Source: JANWVO01 sp964458495
Lineage (GTDB): Bacteria > Acidobacteriota > Terriglobia > Bryobacterales > Bryobacteraceae
Reading direction: 5' to 3'
Assembly (NCBI GenBank): GCA_964458495.1
Contig: CAYWJB010000003.1
Span: 1-64,000 of the forward strand
Length of the DNA stretch: 64,000 nt
Below the pieces are notes generated by a model. It was not told the origin of the DNA. It did no database searches and saw nothing but the letters and a program-made list of their open reading frames with translations. Positions 32,596 through 41,623 of the stretch are shown one piece after another. The position numbers and the translations under genes were made by a program. The first letter of the stretch is position 1. Each line of letters begins with the position of its first letter.

Positions 32596-32617
32596 GCGAT
32601 CCCGAATTCGGGATCGC
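32596..32617. terminator. Perfect 22 bp palindrome after the permuted ATP-grasp gene
   Basis: GCGATCCCGAATTCGGGATCGC is fully self-complementary and is followed by ATTTCCT. It lies 15 bp after the stop, the expected place for an intrinsic terminator. Confidence 0.6.
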
Positions 32618-32718
32618 ATTTCCTGTCCCGGGAGAAAAGCGGTGTGCGCCGGACTTTTTTCCTCTGGTAAACCGCTGATTTCAGGTGTAGTCTGGAAATA
32701 GCAGGCGGTCTTGCACCA

Positions 32719-32734
32719 TGGCACGCGAATTGCA
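32719..32734 (+). promoter_or_regulatory. Sigma-54 promoter of the two-component operon
   Basis: TGGCAC-GCGAA-TTGCA matches the -24/-12 consensus TGGCAC-N5-TTGCA at every position, with the invariant GG and GC correctly spaced. Transcription should start near 32745, which excludes the ATG at 32711 and supports GTG 32789 as the kinase start. A TAGTCT (32688-32693) upstream could be an additional housekeeping -10. An imperfect dyad TTTCAG...CTGGAAA (32679-32698) lies between the two. Confidence 0.85.
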
Positions 32735-32788
32735 CCAGTCGGCCAAGGTGACGTGTATGCCGGACCGCTGCGGCCCCGGGAGCTTGAG

Positions 32789-35722
32789 GTGGAACAGGGA
32801 CTGAAAAGCCAGTTCCTCGGCGCGCTGCTCGTCGTGCTGACGCTGACGGCGATCATCTGCGCCGGCGTCAACTACCAGCAGCAGCGCCGCTTCCACCTGC
32901 CCGAAGACGGCGTCACCTGGATGGACGCGCCCGCCGGGGATGGCGCCGAGGTGTTGGCGGCCTACGTCCAGCCGGGCGGCCCGGCCGACCGGGCCGGCAT
33001 CCGCCGGGGCGACCGGCTGCGGCGCATCGCGCCGATCGAAAACGCCCCATCGGTGGCCGTGCGCCAAGCCACCGACGTCGTGCAACTGCTCTTCCGCACC
33101 GGCGTCTGGGGCAAGGCCACCTACTCGCTGGAGCGCGACGGCGTGGAGATCACGGCCAAGGTGATCGTGGCCGACGCCAACCGCGACCGCGCCCTGTACG
33201 CTCAATACGCCGTCGGGGCGGCCTACCTGATCATCGGTCTCTTCGTCTTCTTCCGCCGCAACCGCGCCCCCCGCGCACTGCATTTCTACCTGCTCTGCCT
33301 GGCCAGCTTCGTCCTGCACACGTTCCACTACACCGGCAAGCTGAATGCATTCGATACGGCCATCTACGTGGGCAATGTCGTGGCCGGTCTGCTGGCGCCC
33401 GCCCTGTTCCTGCACTTCTGCCTCACATTCCCCGAGGGGCGCCGCCCGCTGCCTCTGCGCCACGCTGTCTCCATCTACCTGCCGGCGGTCTCGCTGCTCG
33501 CGCTTCATCTGGGCTTCGCCGCCGGAGTGGTTCGCTCCTCGGTTCCTCTGATCGAGTTGAACTGGTTGCTGGACCGCGCGTGGCTGGCTCTCTATTCCGC
33601 CTGCTACCTGGCGGGCGCGGGGCTGCTGCACTGGAGCTTCCGGCGCACCGGCGACCCGATCCTCCGGCAGCAGCTCAAGTGGCTGCGCAACGGCGCGATG
33701 GCCGGCATAGTCCCCTTCGCGCTCTTCTACGCTGTACCCTTCGCCGCCGGCATGGTGCCCACCGAGACCATGCGCCTCAGCGTGCTGTTTCTCGCGTTCC
33801 TGCCGCTGGCGTGGGCCTACGCCATCCTCCGCTACCGCCTGATGGATGTCGACATCATCTTCCAGCAGGGCTATGTCTACCTGTTGGCTACGCTTTCCGT
33901 CTTCGGCATCGTCAGCGTGCTGGTCTATGCACTTTCGCGCCGCGACGAACTCAGCCCCACGGCGGTGATGTTGCTGGTGCTGATTGCGGCGCTGGTCTTC
34001 GAGCCGCTGCGGCACTGGATCCAGGAGCAGCTCGACCGAAGGGTGTTCTATAAAGACCGCTTTGACTACCGCCGCACCCTGCTGAGCTTCGCCCGCGAGC
34101 TGACCTCCGAAATGGACCTGGACCGCACGCTGCGCAGCGTCGGCGACCGCCTGCTGAATACGCTGTCGGTGGATCACGTCGCCTTCTTCCTGTCGAAAGA
34201 GGACGGCCCGGGCTTCCGCCTGCACTCGGCCCTGGACCGCGACGGGGCTCTGCTCCACCTGGAGAAGGAGCCGCTGGATCTGTCCTTCCTGCCGGAGTCC
34301 CCCCAGGAGCCTTACCTGTTCTTCGAACGCACGCAGCACGCACTCGACATCGTCTCGCGCCGCCTGCCCCCGCCCGTGCGCGAAACCCTCGCGCTGCTCG
34401 ACCTCACCTACTACCTGCCTTGCCGGTTCCGCGGCAGGACGCTCGCCTGGCTGGGCGTGAGCCGCACAGTGAAGGGAGACTTCCTCTCTTCCGACGACAT
34501 CGATCTCCTCATCTCGCTGGCCGGCTACATCGCCATGGCGGTGGAAAACGCGCGCCTGTACCGTTCGCTGGCGGCCAAGGTCGAACAGTACGAGCGCCTC
34601 AAGGAGTTCAGCGAGAACATCGTCGAATCGATCAACGTCGGCATCCTCGCCGCCGACCTCGACGACCGGGTGGAGAGCTGGAACTCGCAGCTGGAGCGCC
34701 TCACCGGCGTGCCGCGCTCGGCCGCGCTCGGCCGGAGGCTCGGCGAACTGTTCCCGCCCGACCTCGCCGTCCACTTCGACGCCTTGCGCGCCGAAACCGA
34801 AGTCCACCAGCTCTACAAGGTGCCGCTACGGCGCTCGGCGCTCGGGCGCTTCCGCGCTGGAGGCAACGGCGACGGCGAGCCCCCCGCGGAGCGCGACCCG
34901 ATTGTGAACCTCGCCATCGCCCCGCTGGTCACCAGGGACGGGCAGCGCATTGGACGCCTGATCATCTTCGATGACGTCACCGAGCGCGAGGAACTCGAGC
35001 GCCGTCTGATCCAGGCCGACAAGCTCAGCTCCATCGGGCTGCTGGCCGCAGGCGTGGCCCACGAGGTCAACACGCCGCTGGCCGTCATCTCCACCTACGC
35101 GCAAATGCTGGCCAAGCAGCTCATGGGCGACGAGCAGAAGACGCGGCTTCTCGACAAAATCGCCCGGCAGACCTTCCGCGCCTCCGAAATTGTCAATTCG
35201 CTGCTGAACTTCTCGCGGACCTCGGGCGCCGACTTCGAGCCGCTCGACCTGAACCGGGTGATTCGCGAAACGGCCTCCCTGCTCGAGCACCAGTTCGAAA
35301 AGAACGGCATTGAAGTCGTCTATGAGCTCGGCCCGGACGTCCCGCCCATCCGCGGCAACGCCGGCAAGCTCCAGCAAGTGTTCCTGAACCTGTTGCTCAA
35401 CGCGCGCGACGCGATGGCCGGGCTGCCCCCGGGCGCCCCCCGCCGGCTGGTGCTGCGCACCGCCTCCGACGGCGCCACCGTGCGCGCCGAGGTGCGCGAC
35501 TCGGGCCCCGGCATCCCGCCCGAGCACCTGCCGCGCATCTTTGACCCCTTCTTCACCACCAAGGGGGCGCGCAAGGGCACCGGCCTCGGACTCAGTGTCA
35601 GTTATGGCATTGTGGAAGAGCATGGCGGCCTGATCGAGGCCGGCTCGCTTCCCTCCGGCGGGGCGGTGTTCCGGCTCGAGTTTCCCGCCATGAACCGGAA
35701 GACTGCGGATGCCTCAGCCTGA
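32789..35722 (+). CDS. PDZ-containing multi-pass sensor histidine kinase
   Basis: A protein of about 977 aa. Order: an N-terminal helix (about 10-30), a periplasmic PDZ-like domain (about 50-115; AYVQPGGPADRAGIRRGDRL), seven or eight membrane helices (about 135-405), a GAF domain (about 430-585), a PAS domain (about 605-735), a HisKA domain with phospho-acceptor His758 in GVAHEVNTPLAV, and a HATPase with NLLLNARDAM, DSGPGIPPEH, FDPFFTTKG and GTGLGLSVSYG. GTG 32789 is preferred because it lies downstream of the sigma-54 start site and follows GGGAG by seven bases. Its 3' end overlaps the response regulator by 14 bp, so the two are an NtrB/NtrC-like pair. The PDZ suggests it senses misfolded or C-terminal peptides outside the membrane. 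Confidence 0.9.
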   Translation: MEQGLKSQFLGALLVVLTLTAIICAGVNYQQQRRFHLPEDGVTWMDAPAGDGAEVLAAYVQPGGPADRAGIRRGDRLRRIAPIENAPSVAVRQATDVVQLLFRTGVWGKATYSLERDGVEITAKVIVADANRDRALYAQYAVGAAYLIIGLFVFFRRNRAPRALHFYLLCLASFVLHTFHYTGKLNAFDTAIYVGNVVAGLLAPALFLHFCLTFPEGRRPLPLRHAVSIYLPAVSLLALHLGFAAGVVRSSVPLIELNWLLDRAWLALYSACYLAGAGLLHWSFRRTGDPILRQQLKWLRNGAMAGIVPFALFYAVPFAAGMVPTETMRLSVLFLAFLPLAWAYAILRYRLMDVDIIFQQGYVYLLATLSVFGIVSVLVYALSRRDELSPTAVMLLVLIAALVFEPLRHWIQEQLDRRVFYKDRFDYRRTLLSFARELTSEMDLDRTLRSVGDRLLNTLSVDHVAFFLSKEDGPGFRLHSALDRDGALLHLEKEPLDLSFLPESPQEPYLFFERTQHALDIVSRRLPPPVRETLALLDLTYYLPCRFRGRTLAWLGVSRTVKGDFLSSDDIDLLISLAGYIAMAVENARLYRSLAAKVEQYERLKEFSENIVESINVGILAADLDDRVESWNSQLERLTGVPRSAALGRRLGELFPPDLAVHFDALRAETEVHQLYKVPLRRSALGRFRAGGNGDGEPPAERDPIVNLAIAPLVTRDGQRIGRLIIFDDVTEREELERRLIQADKLSSIGLLAAGVAHEVNTPLAVISTYAQMLAKQLMGDEQKTRLLDKIARQTFRASEIVNSLLNFSRTSGADFEPLDLNRVIRETASLLEHQFEKNGIEVVYELGPDVPPIRGNAGKLQQVFLNLLLNARDAMAGLPPGAPRRLVLRTASDGATVRAEVRDSGPGIPPEHLPRIFDPFFTTKGARKGTGLGLSVSYGIVEEHGGLIEAGSLPSGGAVFRLEFPAMNRKTADASA

Positions 35723-37169
35723 TCAGGAAACTCTGCCGCAAGCGCCCGCCCAGACGCCCCGCGGCCGCATTCTGGTGGTGGACGACGAAGCCGACATCCG
35801 GGAGTCGCTCGAGCTCCTGCTCGGCGCCGAAGGCTACGCCGTCTCCTGCGCGGAAAACGCCGCCGAGGGGCTGCGCCGCTTCGAGTCCGGCGTCTTTGAT
35901 CTCGTCCTGCTGGATCTCATGATGCCGGACCGCTCCGGGCTTGAAGTCCTGGACGAGATCCGGAAGCGCGACCGCGAAACGCCCGTGTTCCTCATCACCG
36001 CCTACGGCTCGGTGGAGGTCGCCGTGGAGGCGCTCAAGTCCGGCGCCAGCGATTACTTCTCCAAGCCCTGGGACAACGAGAAGCTGCTGATCGAGATCGA
36101 CCGCCAGTTGGCGCGCACCCGCCTCGAGCGCGAAAACCGCGAGCTGCGGCGCGCCCTCAAGCAGCGCTACGCCTTCCCCAACATCGTCGGCAAGAGCGAG
36201 CGCATGCTGCGCGTGCTCGACCTGGTGGCGCAGGTCGCGCCATCGAAGAGCAACATCCTGATCACCGGCGAAACCGGCACCGGCAAGGAGCTGATCGCCA
36301 AGGCGATTCATGCCAACAGCCCGCGCGCCGACAAGCCCTTCGTCGGCGTCAACTCGGGTTCGCTGCCGCCGGACCTGCTCGAATCCACGCTCTTCGGCCA
36401 CGTCAAGGGCGCCTTTACCGGCGCGGTGGCCAACCGCCGCGGCTACTTTGAGACCGCCAACCACGGCACGATTTTCTTCGACGAGATCGGCACGCTCACG
36501 CCGGATATGCAGGTCAAGCTGCTGCGTGTCATTCAGGAGCGCGAGTTCATGCCGGTCGGCTCGACCGAAACGATCCGCGTCGACGTGCGCATCGTCGCCG
36601 CCACCAACGCCGATCTGGCCCGCCTGGTTGAGGAAGGGCGCTTCCGCCAGGACCTTTACTACCGCCTGAACGTGATCAACCTCCACCTGCCGCCCTTGCG
36701 CGAGCGCAAGGAGGACATCCCGTTGCTGGTGGAGCACTTCTTCCAGGTCTACTGCCGTGAGAACAACAAGTTCCTTGACCCCGAAGGCCGCTCCATGCTC
36801 CGCTTCGAGCCGGAGGCCATTCACCTGCTGATGGATTACAACTGGCCGGGCAACGTGCGCGAACTGGAGAATGCCGTCGAGCGCGCCGTCGTGCTGGCGA
36901 CCAGCGAAGTGGTGCCGGTGAGCGTGTTGCCCGAGCAGCTTTTGCAATCCACGGGCGTCCGCACCGCGGAGGCAAGCGGCGGCGGGCTGCCGCCGGATGC
37001 CTCGCTGTTTGAAAAGGTGGCCGACTTCGAGGCGCGCACCATCATCGAGGCGCTCGAGGAGACCAACTATTCCCAGACCGACGCCGCGGCGCTGCTGCGT
37101 ATCCCGCTCTCTACGCTCAACCAGAAGATCAAGCGTCTCGGCATCCCCATCCGCAAGCGCGCCTCCTGA
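35709..37169 (+). CDS. Sigma-54-dependent response regulator (NtrC family)
   Basis: A 486 aa activator. REC domain (about 15-130) with VDDEADIRE and phospho-Asp69 in LVLLDLMMPD; AAA+ domain (about 155-390) with Walker A GETGTGKE, sigma-54 contact loop GAFTGA (about 234-239) and Walker B GTIFFDEIG; and a C-terminal Fis-type helix-turn-helix (SQTDAAALLRIPLSTLNQKI). All elements needed to open sigma-54 promoters are intact. Because the operon itself has a sigma-54 promoter, positive autoregulation is likely. Confidence 0.95.
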   Translation: MPQPDQETLPQAPAQTPRGRILVVDDEADIRESLELLLGAEGYAVSCAENAAEGLRRFESGVFDLVLLDLMMPDRSGLEVLDEIRKRDRETPVFLITAYGSVEVAVEALKSGASDYFSKPWDNEKLLIEIDRQLARTRLERENRELRRALKQRYAFPNIVGKSERMLRVLDLVAQVAPSKSNILITGETGTGKELIAKAIHANSPRADKPFVGVNSGSLPPDLLESTLFGHVKGAFTGAVANRRGYFETANHGTIFFDEIGTLTPDMQVKLLRVIQEREFMPVGSTETIRVDVRIVAATNADLARLVEEGRFRQDLYYRLNVINLHLPPLRERKEDIPLLVEHFFQVYCRENNKFLDPEGRSMLRFEPEAIHLLMDYNWPGNVRELENAVERAVVLATSEVVPVSVLPEQLLQSTGVRTAEASGGGLPPDASLFEKVADFEARTIIEALEETNYSQTDAAALLRIPLSTLNQKIKRLGIPIRKRAS

Positions 37170-37203
37170 GCTGCGCGCCGGTTGTTGCGGTGCGTTCCGC
37201 AAG

Positions 37204-37218
37204 CCCGGCAGCGCCGGG
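37204..37218. terminator. Hairpin between convergent response regulator and beta-helix genes
   Basis: CCCGGC-AGC-GCCGGG, a 6 bp perfect stem in the 71 bp between convergent stops. Confidence 0.4.
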
Positions 37219-37240
37219 GAGCCCGCGTGCGCCGCGATGC

Positions 37241-39031
37241 CTACTTCGGCGTCCTTACCGCCATGTGGGTCGCCACCGTATTCAACGATGACGCCGTGAG
37301 GGACACGGTCGCATTCGGCGCCCCGGCGTCCACACGCCCCTCTACTTGTAGTGAACGCGCTCCCGCCGGCACGACTGCCGAAGCCGGCAGCCGGACAAAG
37401 GACTGCGTGGAGGCAAGGTTCACCAGCACGCCGCCTGCCGGAGCTGGCGCTTCCAGATCCAGGGTCACGGTGAATGAGCCGCCCGCGCGAACCTGGGCAG
37501 GCGACCTTGCGATCTTTTTCAACATCCCCGGCGACGGATCGCTCCGTTGCGGTTCGACAGTCACCGAGGCTGTCATTGACGAGCCGTTCAGCGAGGCGGT
37601 GAGTTGTACGGACATGGAGGCGCTCACCTCCGCCGGCGTGAGCGTCAGGGCAGCCGTGGTCTGTCCCTGAGGGACAACCACGGACGGCGGGATGGCAAGC
37701 ACGCCTGGCTGCGAACTCGCAAGGAACACCTCCGTCCCGCCCGCGCCCGGCGCCGCGCTGAGCGTCACCGTCGCCGTCACCGGGCTGCCCGCCGTCACCG
37801 TGGATGCGGAAAGCGCAAACCCGGCGAGCGAGGGCGCAGGCGGCGGAGGCGGCGGTGGCGCGGAACCTCCCGCGCAAACCGGGTTGGCTTCCTGCACCCC
37901 ATATTCGAAGGCGCCGGCGTCGACCGGACCCACGTCATAGCGGCTGACCGCACACAGTGGATGAAGATACTGCATCACCGGACGAAGCGGATACCCGTTG
38001 CCATCTCCCGGATCGACGCCCGCGTTCAGTGCTGCCGACAGGTTCGAGATCCGGTAGTCGAACGCCGCCGGGTTCAGGAAGCCCATCTCTCCGCTGGTCA
38101 CGTTGCCAGCCAGCAAAGCGCCGCTTTGTGTGGTCAGGATTCCGCTGCCGGAAAAGATGTTGTTGCGGATCACCGCCGGCGCCGTGACGCTGCCTGCAAT
38201 CTGAACGAACGTCGCCCCGGCGGAGCGGGTGCTCACAAACGTGTTGTTCACCACATAGAGCTGGTTTGGAACCGACGAATGCAGACCCTCGAAGCCGTAG
38301 GACAGCATGCCCCGGTTCTGCGTTGTTTCTCCCTGCTGGATTGTGTTGCCGATCACATACGCCAACCCGCCGTTCGGCAGGTCGATCTCGTAGCTTCCCG
38401 TGCCCGGCTCCTGCGTCAGCCGGTTGTACAGAATGTAATTCCGCGCCGCGCGCGACTTCACCAGGTGCCCAGCCTTTGAGCGCCTCGAAGCCGAGTAGCG
38501 CAGCGTGAACTCTTCGACTCCTGCGTTCAGGTAGATGTTGTGGCTGTAGCCGTCCCCGTAGCCGTTGTCGTAGAACTCGGAGTGCTCGATCAGAACCTTC
38601 CCGTAGAAGCCGCCGAGGATGCCGTTCTCGTTGTCATGGAACACGCAGTTGCGGAGCGTGAGGTTGCCCGAATCGAGCCGGATACCCGCGCCGTTGCGGT
38701 CCGGCACCCGCGCGCCCGAGAACTCGATGTTCTCGATCACAATTCCGTCCCCCACCACCACCCAGATGCCCTTGCCCCAGGCGTACTGTCCGGCCGCGTC
38801 GATCCGCGCCCGCCCGTTCACGCCGCGGATGGTCAGGTTGTTCCTGGTGATCGGACAGACGTCGCCATCGTAATTCCCCGCGGCGTCGATCTCGATCACG
38901 TCGCCGTCCTGCGCCGCAGCAAACGCCTGGCAAGGCTTTGCATACGGCTGGCCCGGGCCCACGCTGCGCACCGTCGCCATCGCTGCGGGCAGCACCCACA
39001 GGCAGAGCAGAAACACTGGAAGTCGACGCAT
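37241..39031 (-). CDS. Secreted parallel beta-helix protein with C-terminal Ig-like repeats
   Basis: A 596 aa exported protein. A signal peptide (RRLPVFLLCLWVLPAAMA) is followed by a right-handed beta-helix (about 25-380) with typical rungs such as NNLTIRGVNGRARIDA and GIVIENIEFSGARV. A proline spacer (PPPPPPP, about 395) leads to two Ig/bacterial-invasin-like beta domains (about 405-495 and 500-596), each starting with a value-of-constraint pattern (STVTAGSPVTATVTLSAAP; SPAQVRAGGSFTVTLDLEAP). The helix resembles pectate-lyase-fold proteins and may bind or cut polysaccharide, but I see no clear catalytic set. Some AG-rich cell-surface protein function is likely. Confidence 0.8.
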   Translation of the reverse strand: MRRLPVFLLCLWVLPAAMATVRSVGPGQPYAKPCQAFAAAQDGDVIEIDAAGNYDGDVCPITRNNLTIRGVNGRARIDAAGQYAWGKGIWVVVGDGIVIENIEFSGARVPDRNGAGIRLDSGNLTLRNCVFHDNENGILGGFYGKVLIEHSEFYDNGYGDGYSHNIYLNAGVEEFTLRYSASRRSKAGHLVKSRAARNYILYNRLTQEPGTGSYEIDLPNGGLAYVIGNTIQQGETTQNRGMLSYGFEGLHSSVPNQLYVVNNTFVSTRSAGATFVQIAGSVTAPAVIRNNIFSGSGILTTQSGALLAGNVTSGEMGFLNPAAFDYRISNLSAALNAGVDPGDGNGYPLRPVMQYLHPLCAVSRYDVGPVDAGAFEYGVQEANPVCAGGSAPPPPPPPAPSLAGFALSASTVTAGSPVTATVTLSAAPGAGGTEVFLASSQPGVLAIPPSVVVPQGQTTAALTLTPAEVSASMSVQLTASLNGSSMTASVTVEPQRSDPSPGMLKKIARSPAQVRAGGSFTVTLDLEAPAPAGGVLVNLASTQSFVRLPASAVVPAGARSLQVEGRVDAGAPNATVSLTASSLNTVATHMAVRTPK

Positions 39032-39128
39032 GTCCCTCCATCGGCCCGCGCCGTCGCCGCCTGCATGGAATGGATTCCCTACCCGCCGCGCATCGCCGGG
39101 ACAACCGTACTACGGCCTCTGCCTGACT

Positions 39129-39166
39129 GAGCCGGCGCCTCAGGCCGCCGGTCCGAGCCGGCTCAG
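39129..39166 (-). terminator. Inverted repeat at the ROK kinase stop
   Basis: TGAGCCGG (39129-39136) and CCGGCTCA (39159-39166) flank a 22 nt loop across the end of the ROK gene. Terminator role is plausible but weak because the loop is large and there is no T-run. Confidence 0.3.
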
Positions 39167-40252
39167 GGCAAATGCGTATGCCCCCAGCGACACCGCTTCG
39201 CTCGTGCCCAGCCGCGTCAACCCGATGGCAGTCCGCTGCAATGCGTCATAGCGGATCACGCGGCCGGAACGCGGCACTTTCAACTCACGCGGCTCGCCCT
39301 TCAGGAACACCTCGCGCTGCCCCGGATCATCAAAGTCGAACGCCCGGAACACCACCCGCCGCAGCGGCCGCCCGTCGCGCGCAAAGACGTCGTTCACCGC
39401 ATCCAGCAGCGCCGGCAAGAACAGCGGCGCGGCGCCGGCAAGCCCGCCGCCGATCACCACCAGTCCGTCGACCAGCGTCAGCGCCTGTGCGATGGCGTCC
39501 CCCGCCACAAAGCCCAGCCTCCGGAACGCCTCGCGCGCCGCCTCGAAGTGGCCCGGCGCCCGCCCCATCCCGATTTCAAAGATCTCTCTCGGCTCCGGCG
39601 TCTCCTCAAACGGAATCCCGGCAGCTTCCCCGTAGACGCGCCGCACGGCGCGGATCGACGCGCCTTCTTCGGCATTCCACTCCGGCGCCAGGCGGTTGCG
39701 CAGCAGCCACACCTCGCCCGCCATGGAGTTGTCGCCGATGAATAGTTCCCCGTTCCGCACGATGCCTCCGCCCAGCCCGGTGCCGAGCGTGATGCCGAGC
39801 AGGTTGGCGTAGCGCTTGGGGCTGCCCGCCGCCTCCAGCATCCGGTTCACCTCGGGCAAAAAGCCGCTCATGGCTTCTCCGTAAGCGAACAGATCGCCGT
39901 CGTTGTTGAGGAACACCGGGATGCCGAAGGCTTCTTCGAGCATCGGGCCCAGCGCTACGCCTCCGCGAAACGCCGGAAGGTTGTTCTCGTTGAACACCAC
40001 GCCGGAGGGATAGTCCGCCGGTCCCGGAAAGGCGAAACTGATGGCCGAGGGCGCCTCCGGCAGCAGGGCGCGAACCCTGCGGAAGCCTTCGAGGATGTTG
40101 TCGAGGCAGGCATCCAGATCTGTGGGAACAGCGGGCAGGTAAATCGGGTCGAGCAGAAGCTGATTGCCGCGGATGGCGGAGAACTTGAGGTTCGTTCCCC
40201 CGGCGTCCAGCGTCATTACGATCCGTCTGTCGGTGGATGCGTCGATGTTCAT
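39140..40252 (-). CDS. ROK-family sugar kinase
   Basis: A 370 aa protein of the ROK/hexokinase fold. Phosphate-binding MTLDAGGTNLKFSAI, the sugar-binding/catalytic LNNDGDLFAYGEA and ITLGTGLGGGIV, and the VVIGGGLAG adenosine motif are present. The zinc-binding CxCGxxGCxE motif of most ROK kinases is absent; the region after DNSMAGEVWLL has no cysteines. Start: ATG 40252, or GTG 40273 whose GTGA overlaps the transporter stop. It follows a sugar transporter, so it probably phosphorylates the imported sugar. Confidence 0.83.
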   Translation of the reverse strand: MNIDASTDRRIVMTLDAGGTNLKFSAIRGNQLLLDPIYLPAVPTDLDACLDNILEGFRRVRALLPEAPSAISFAFPGPADYPSGVVFNENNLPAFRGGVALGPMLEEAFGIPVFLNNDGDLFAYGEAMSGFLPEVNRMLEAAGSPKRYANLLGITLGTGLGGGIVRNGELFIGDNSMAGEVWLLRNRLAPEWNAEEGASIRAVRRVYGEAAGIPFEETPEPREIFEIGMGRAPGHFEAAREAFRRLGFVAGDAIAQALTLVDGLVVIGGGLAGAAPLFLPALLDAVNDVFARDGRPLRRVVFRAFDFDDPGQREVFLKGEPRELKVPRSGRVIRYDALQRTAIGLTRLGTSEAVSLGAYAFALSRLGPAA

Positions 40253-40269
40253 GGCAGTCGATTCAGAAT

Positions 40270-41424
40270 TCACGCTTGCGCCCGGCGCTGGTTGCAGAGC
40301 GCCGCCGCGGTGATGTAGGCCACGCAAGCCAGCGGGACGAAAAAGCCCGCCTGCGCCGAGGCAAACAGGTCCGAAACATAGCCCATCAGCGGCGGTACGA
40401 ACGCCGCGCCGACGATGGCGGTCACCATCAACCCGCTCAGCGCATTCGTCTGCTCCGGCATCGAATCCACCGTGATCGAAAACACCAGCGGAAAGATATT
40501 GGCGAATCCGAGCCCGGTGAGGAAGAAGCTGACGGCGGAGACCGTGGGCGAGGGGACGAAGATGCCCAGCAGCCCGAGAATCGAAACCAGGCAGGTGGCG
40601 AGGAAAAACCGCTTCGGCTTCATCCAGTTCAGAATCACGCCGCCGGAAAACCGCCCGAGGGTGAGCGCCAGGAAGAACAGTCCCGTGCCCAGCAGTCCCG
40701 TGCGGCTGATGTCAATGCCGAACCGGTCTTTCAGATACAGCGGAATGCCGGCGCTGACACTCACCTCCGCGCCGACGTAAAGGAAGATGGCCCCTACCAT
40801 CATCGCCACATAGGGGTTCTTCAACAGCGCGAAGCACGAGGCCAGCGTGGCGGGCTGCTGGTCTGGAGATTTCCGCTCCTGCACCTTCAGCGGCAGCATC
40901 GCCAGGATCGTGATGGCCACCGCGGCGGAGTAGATCGGGAACACCACCTGCCACGACGCGCCGCACCACCGCGCCGCCAGCACCGGCAGCAGCGGTCCTG
41001 ACAGTGACCCGATTGCTTTCACAAACTGCGCCAGAGAGAGATTCCGCGAATAGAGGCCCGGCGGCGACACGTCCCGCATGATCGGGTTGCCCGCCACTTG
41101 CAGCGTCGTCGCCCCCGCGCCAAGCAACAGCACGGTCACCAGAAACGCCGGGAACGTGGTGAAGCCGGCGATGGCCGGGATCAGCAGCCCGGCGAGCATG
41201 ATGGCCAGCCCCGCCAGGAGAACCGTCTTCTTTCCGGTGCGGTCCTGCAACAGTCCCATGGGGATCGACAACAGGCCGAACATGATGAAGCCGGAGAAGG
41301 TGATCCACTGGGCGGCGAAGTAGGAGAGTTGGAACTGCTCCCGCGCCAGGCTCACAAACGGTCCCGCGGCGTCGGCGAAGCCCATCGCGAGGAAGGCAAG
41401 GAACACAGGGAATGCGCGTCTCAT
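40270..41424 (-). CDS. FucP-like sugar MFS transporter
   Basis: A 384 aa membrane protein with about twelve helices and loop motifs such as GLLQDRTGKKTVLL between helices 2 and 3, as in the fucose/glucose/galactose permease family. Start chosen at ATG 41424 (RRAFPVFLAFLAMGFADAAG begins helix 1); an ATG ten codons upstream is possible. It overlaps or abuts the ROK kinase, forming an import-and-phosphorylate unit. Confidence 0.85.
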   Translation of the reverse strand: MRRAFPVFLAFLAMGFADAAGPFVSLAREQFQLSYFAAQWITFSGFIMFGLLSIPMGLLQDRTGKKTVLLAGLAIMLAGLLIPAIAGFTTFPAFLVTVLLLGAGATTLQVAGNPIMRDVSPPGLYSRNLSLAQFVKAIGSLSGPLLPVLAARWCGASWQVVFPIYSAAVAITILAMLPLKVQERKSPDQQPATLASCFALLKNPYVAMMVGAIFLYVGAEVSVSAGIPLYLKDRFGIDISRTGLLGTGLFFLALTLGRFSGGVILNWMKPKRFFLATCLVSILGLLGIFVPSPTVSAVSFFLTGLGFANIFPLVFSITVDSMPEQTNALSGLMVTAIVGAAFVPPLMGYVSDLFASAQAGFFVPLACVAYITAAALCNQRRAQA

Positions 41425-41465
41425 GGAAACAGACAGCATACCCGGAATGCCCAAGGCGTGCTACC

Positions 41466-41480
41466 GCCGCCGCAGGCGGC
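41466..41480. other. Small hairpin in the MFS/Hcp-like divergent region
   Basis: GCCGCC-GCA-GGCGGC lies in the 199 bp between the divergent starts. The rest of this stretch shows no gene; an AGGAGG site near its right end serves the Hcp-like gene. Confidence 0.3.
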
Positions 41481-41623
41481 CTCCCCCCCGCAGGCGCGGG
41501 ACGGCGCCGTTGCCTGGCGGGCTCGCGGGCCCTTTCCGCGTGGCGCCAGATCAGGTAAGAGAAAAAGAGGCCTCAAATTCGAGATCGGCCACAGCGCGCC
41601 GGACGTGCGGAAAGGAGGACAAT

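Noticed and set aside
32711..32788. ATG at 32711 as histidine kinase start
   Set aside because: The sigma-54 start site would lie downstream of it; GTG 32789 has a good ribosome binding site.
32681..34807. 708-codon minus-strand frame
   Set aside because: Antisense to the histidine kinase, which has clear domains.
35598..37877. 759-codon minus-strand frame
   Set aside because: Antisense to the response regulator and part of a shadow of the beta-helix gene.
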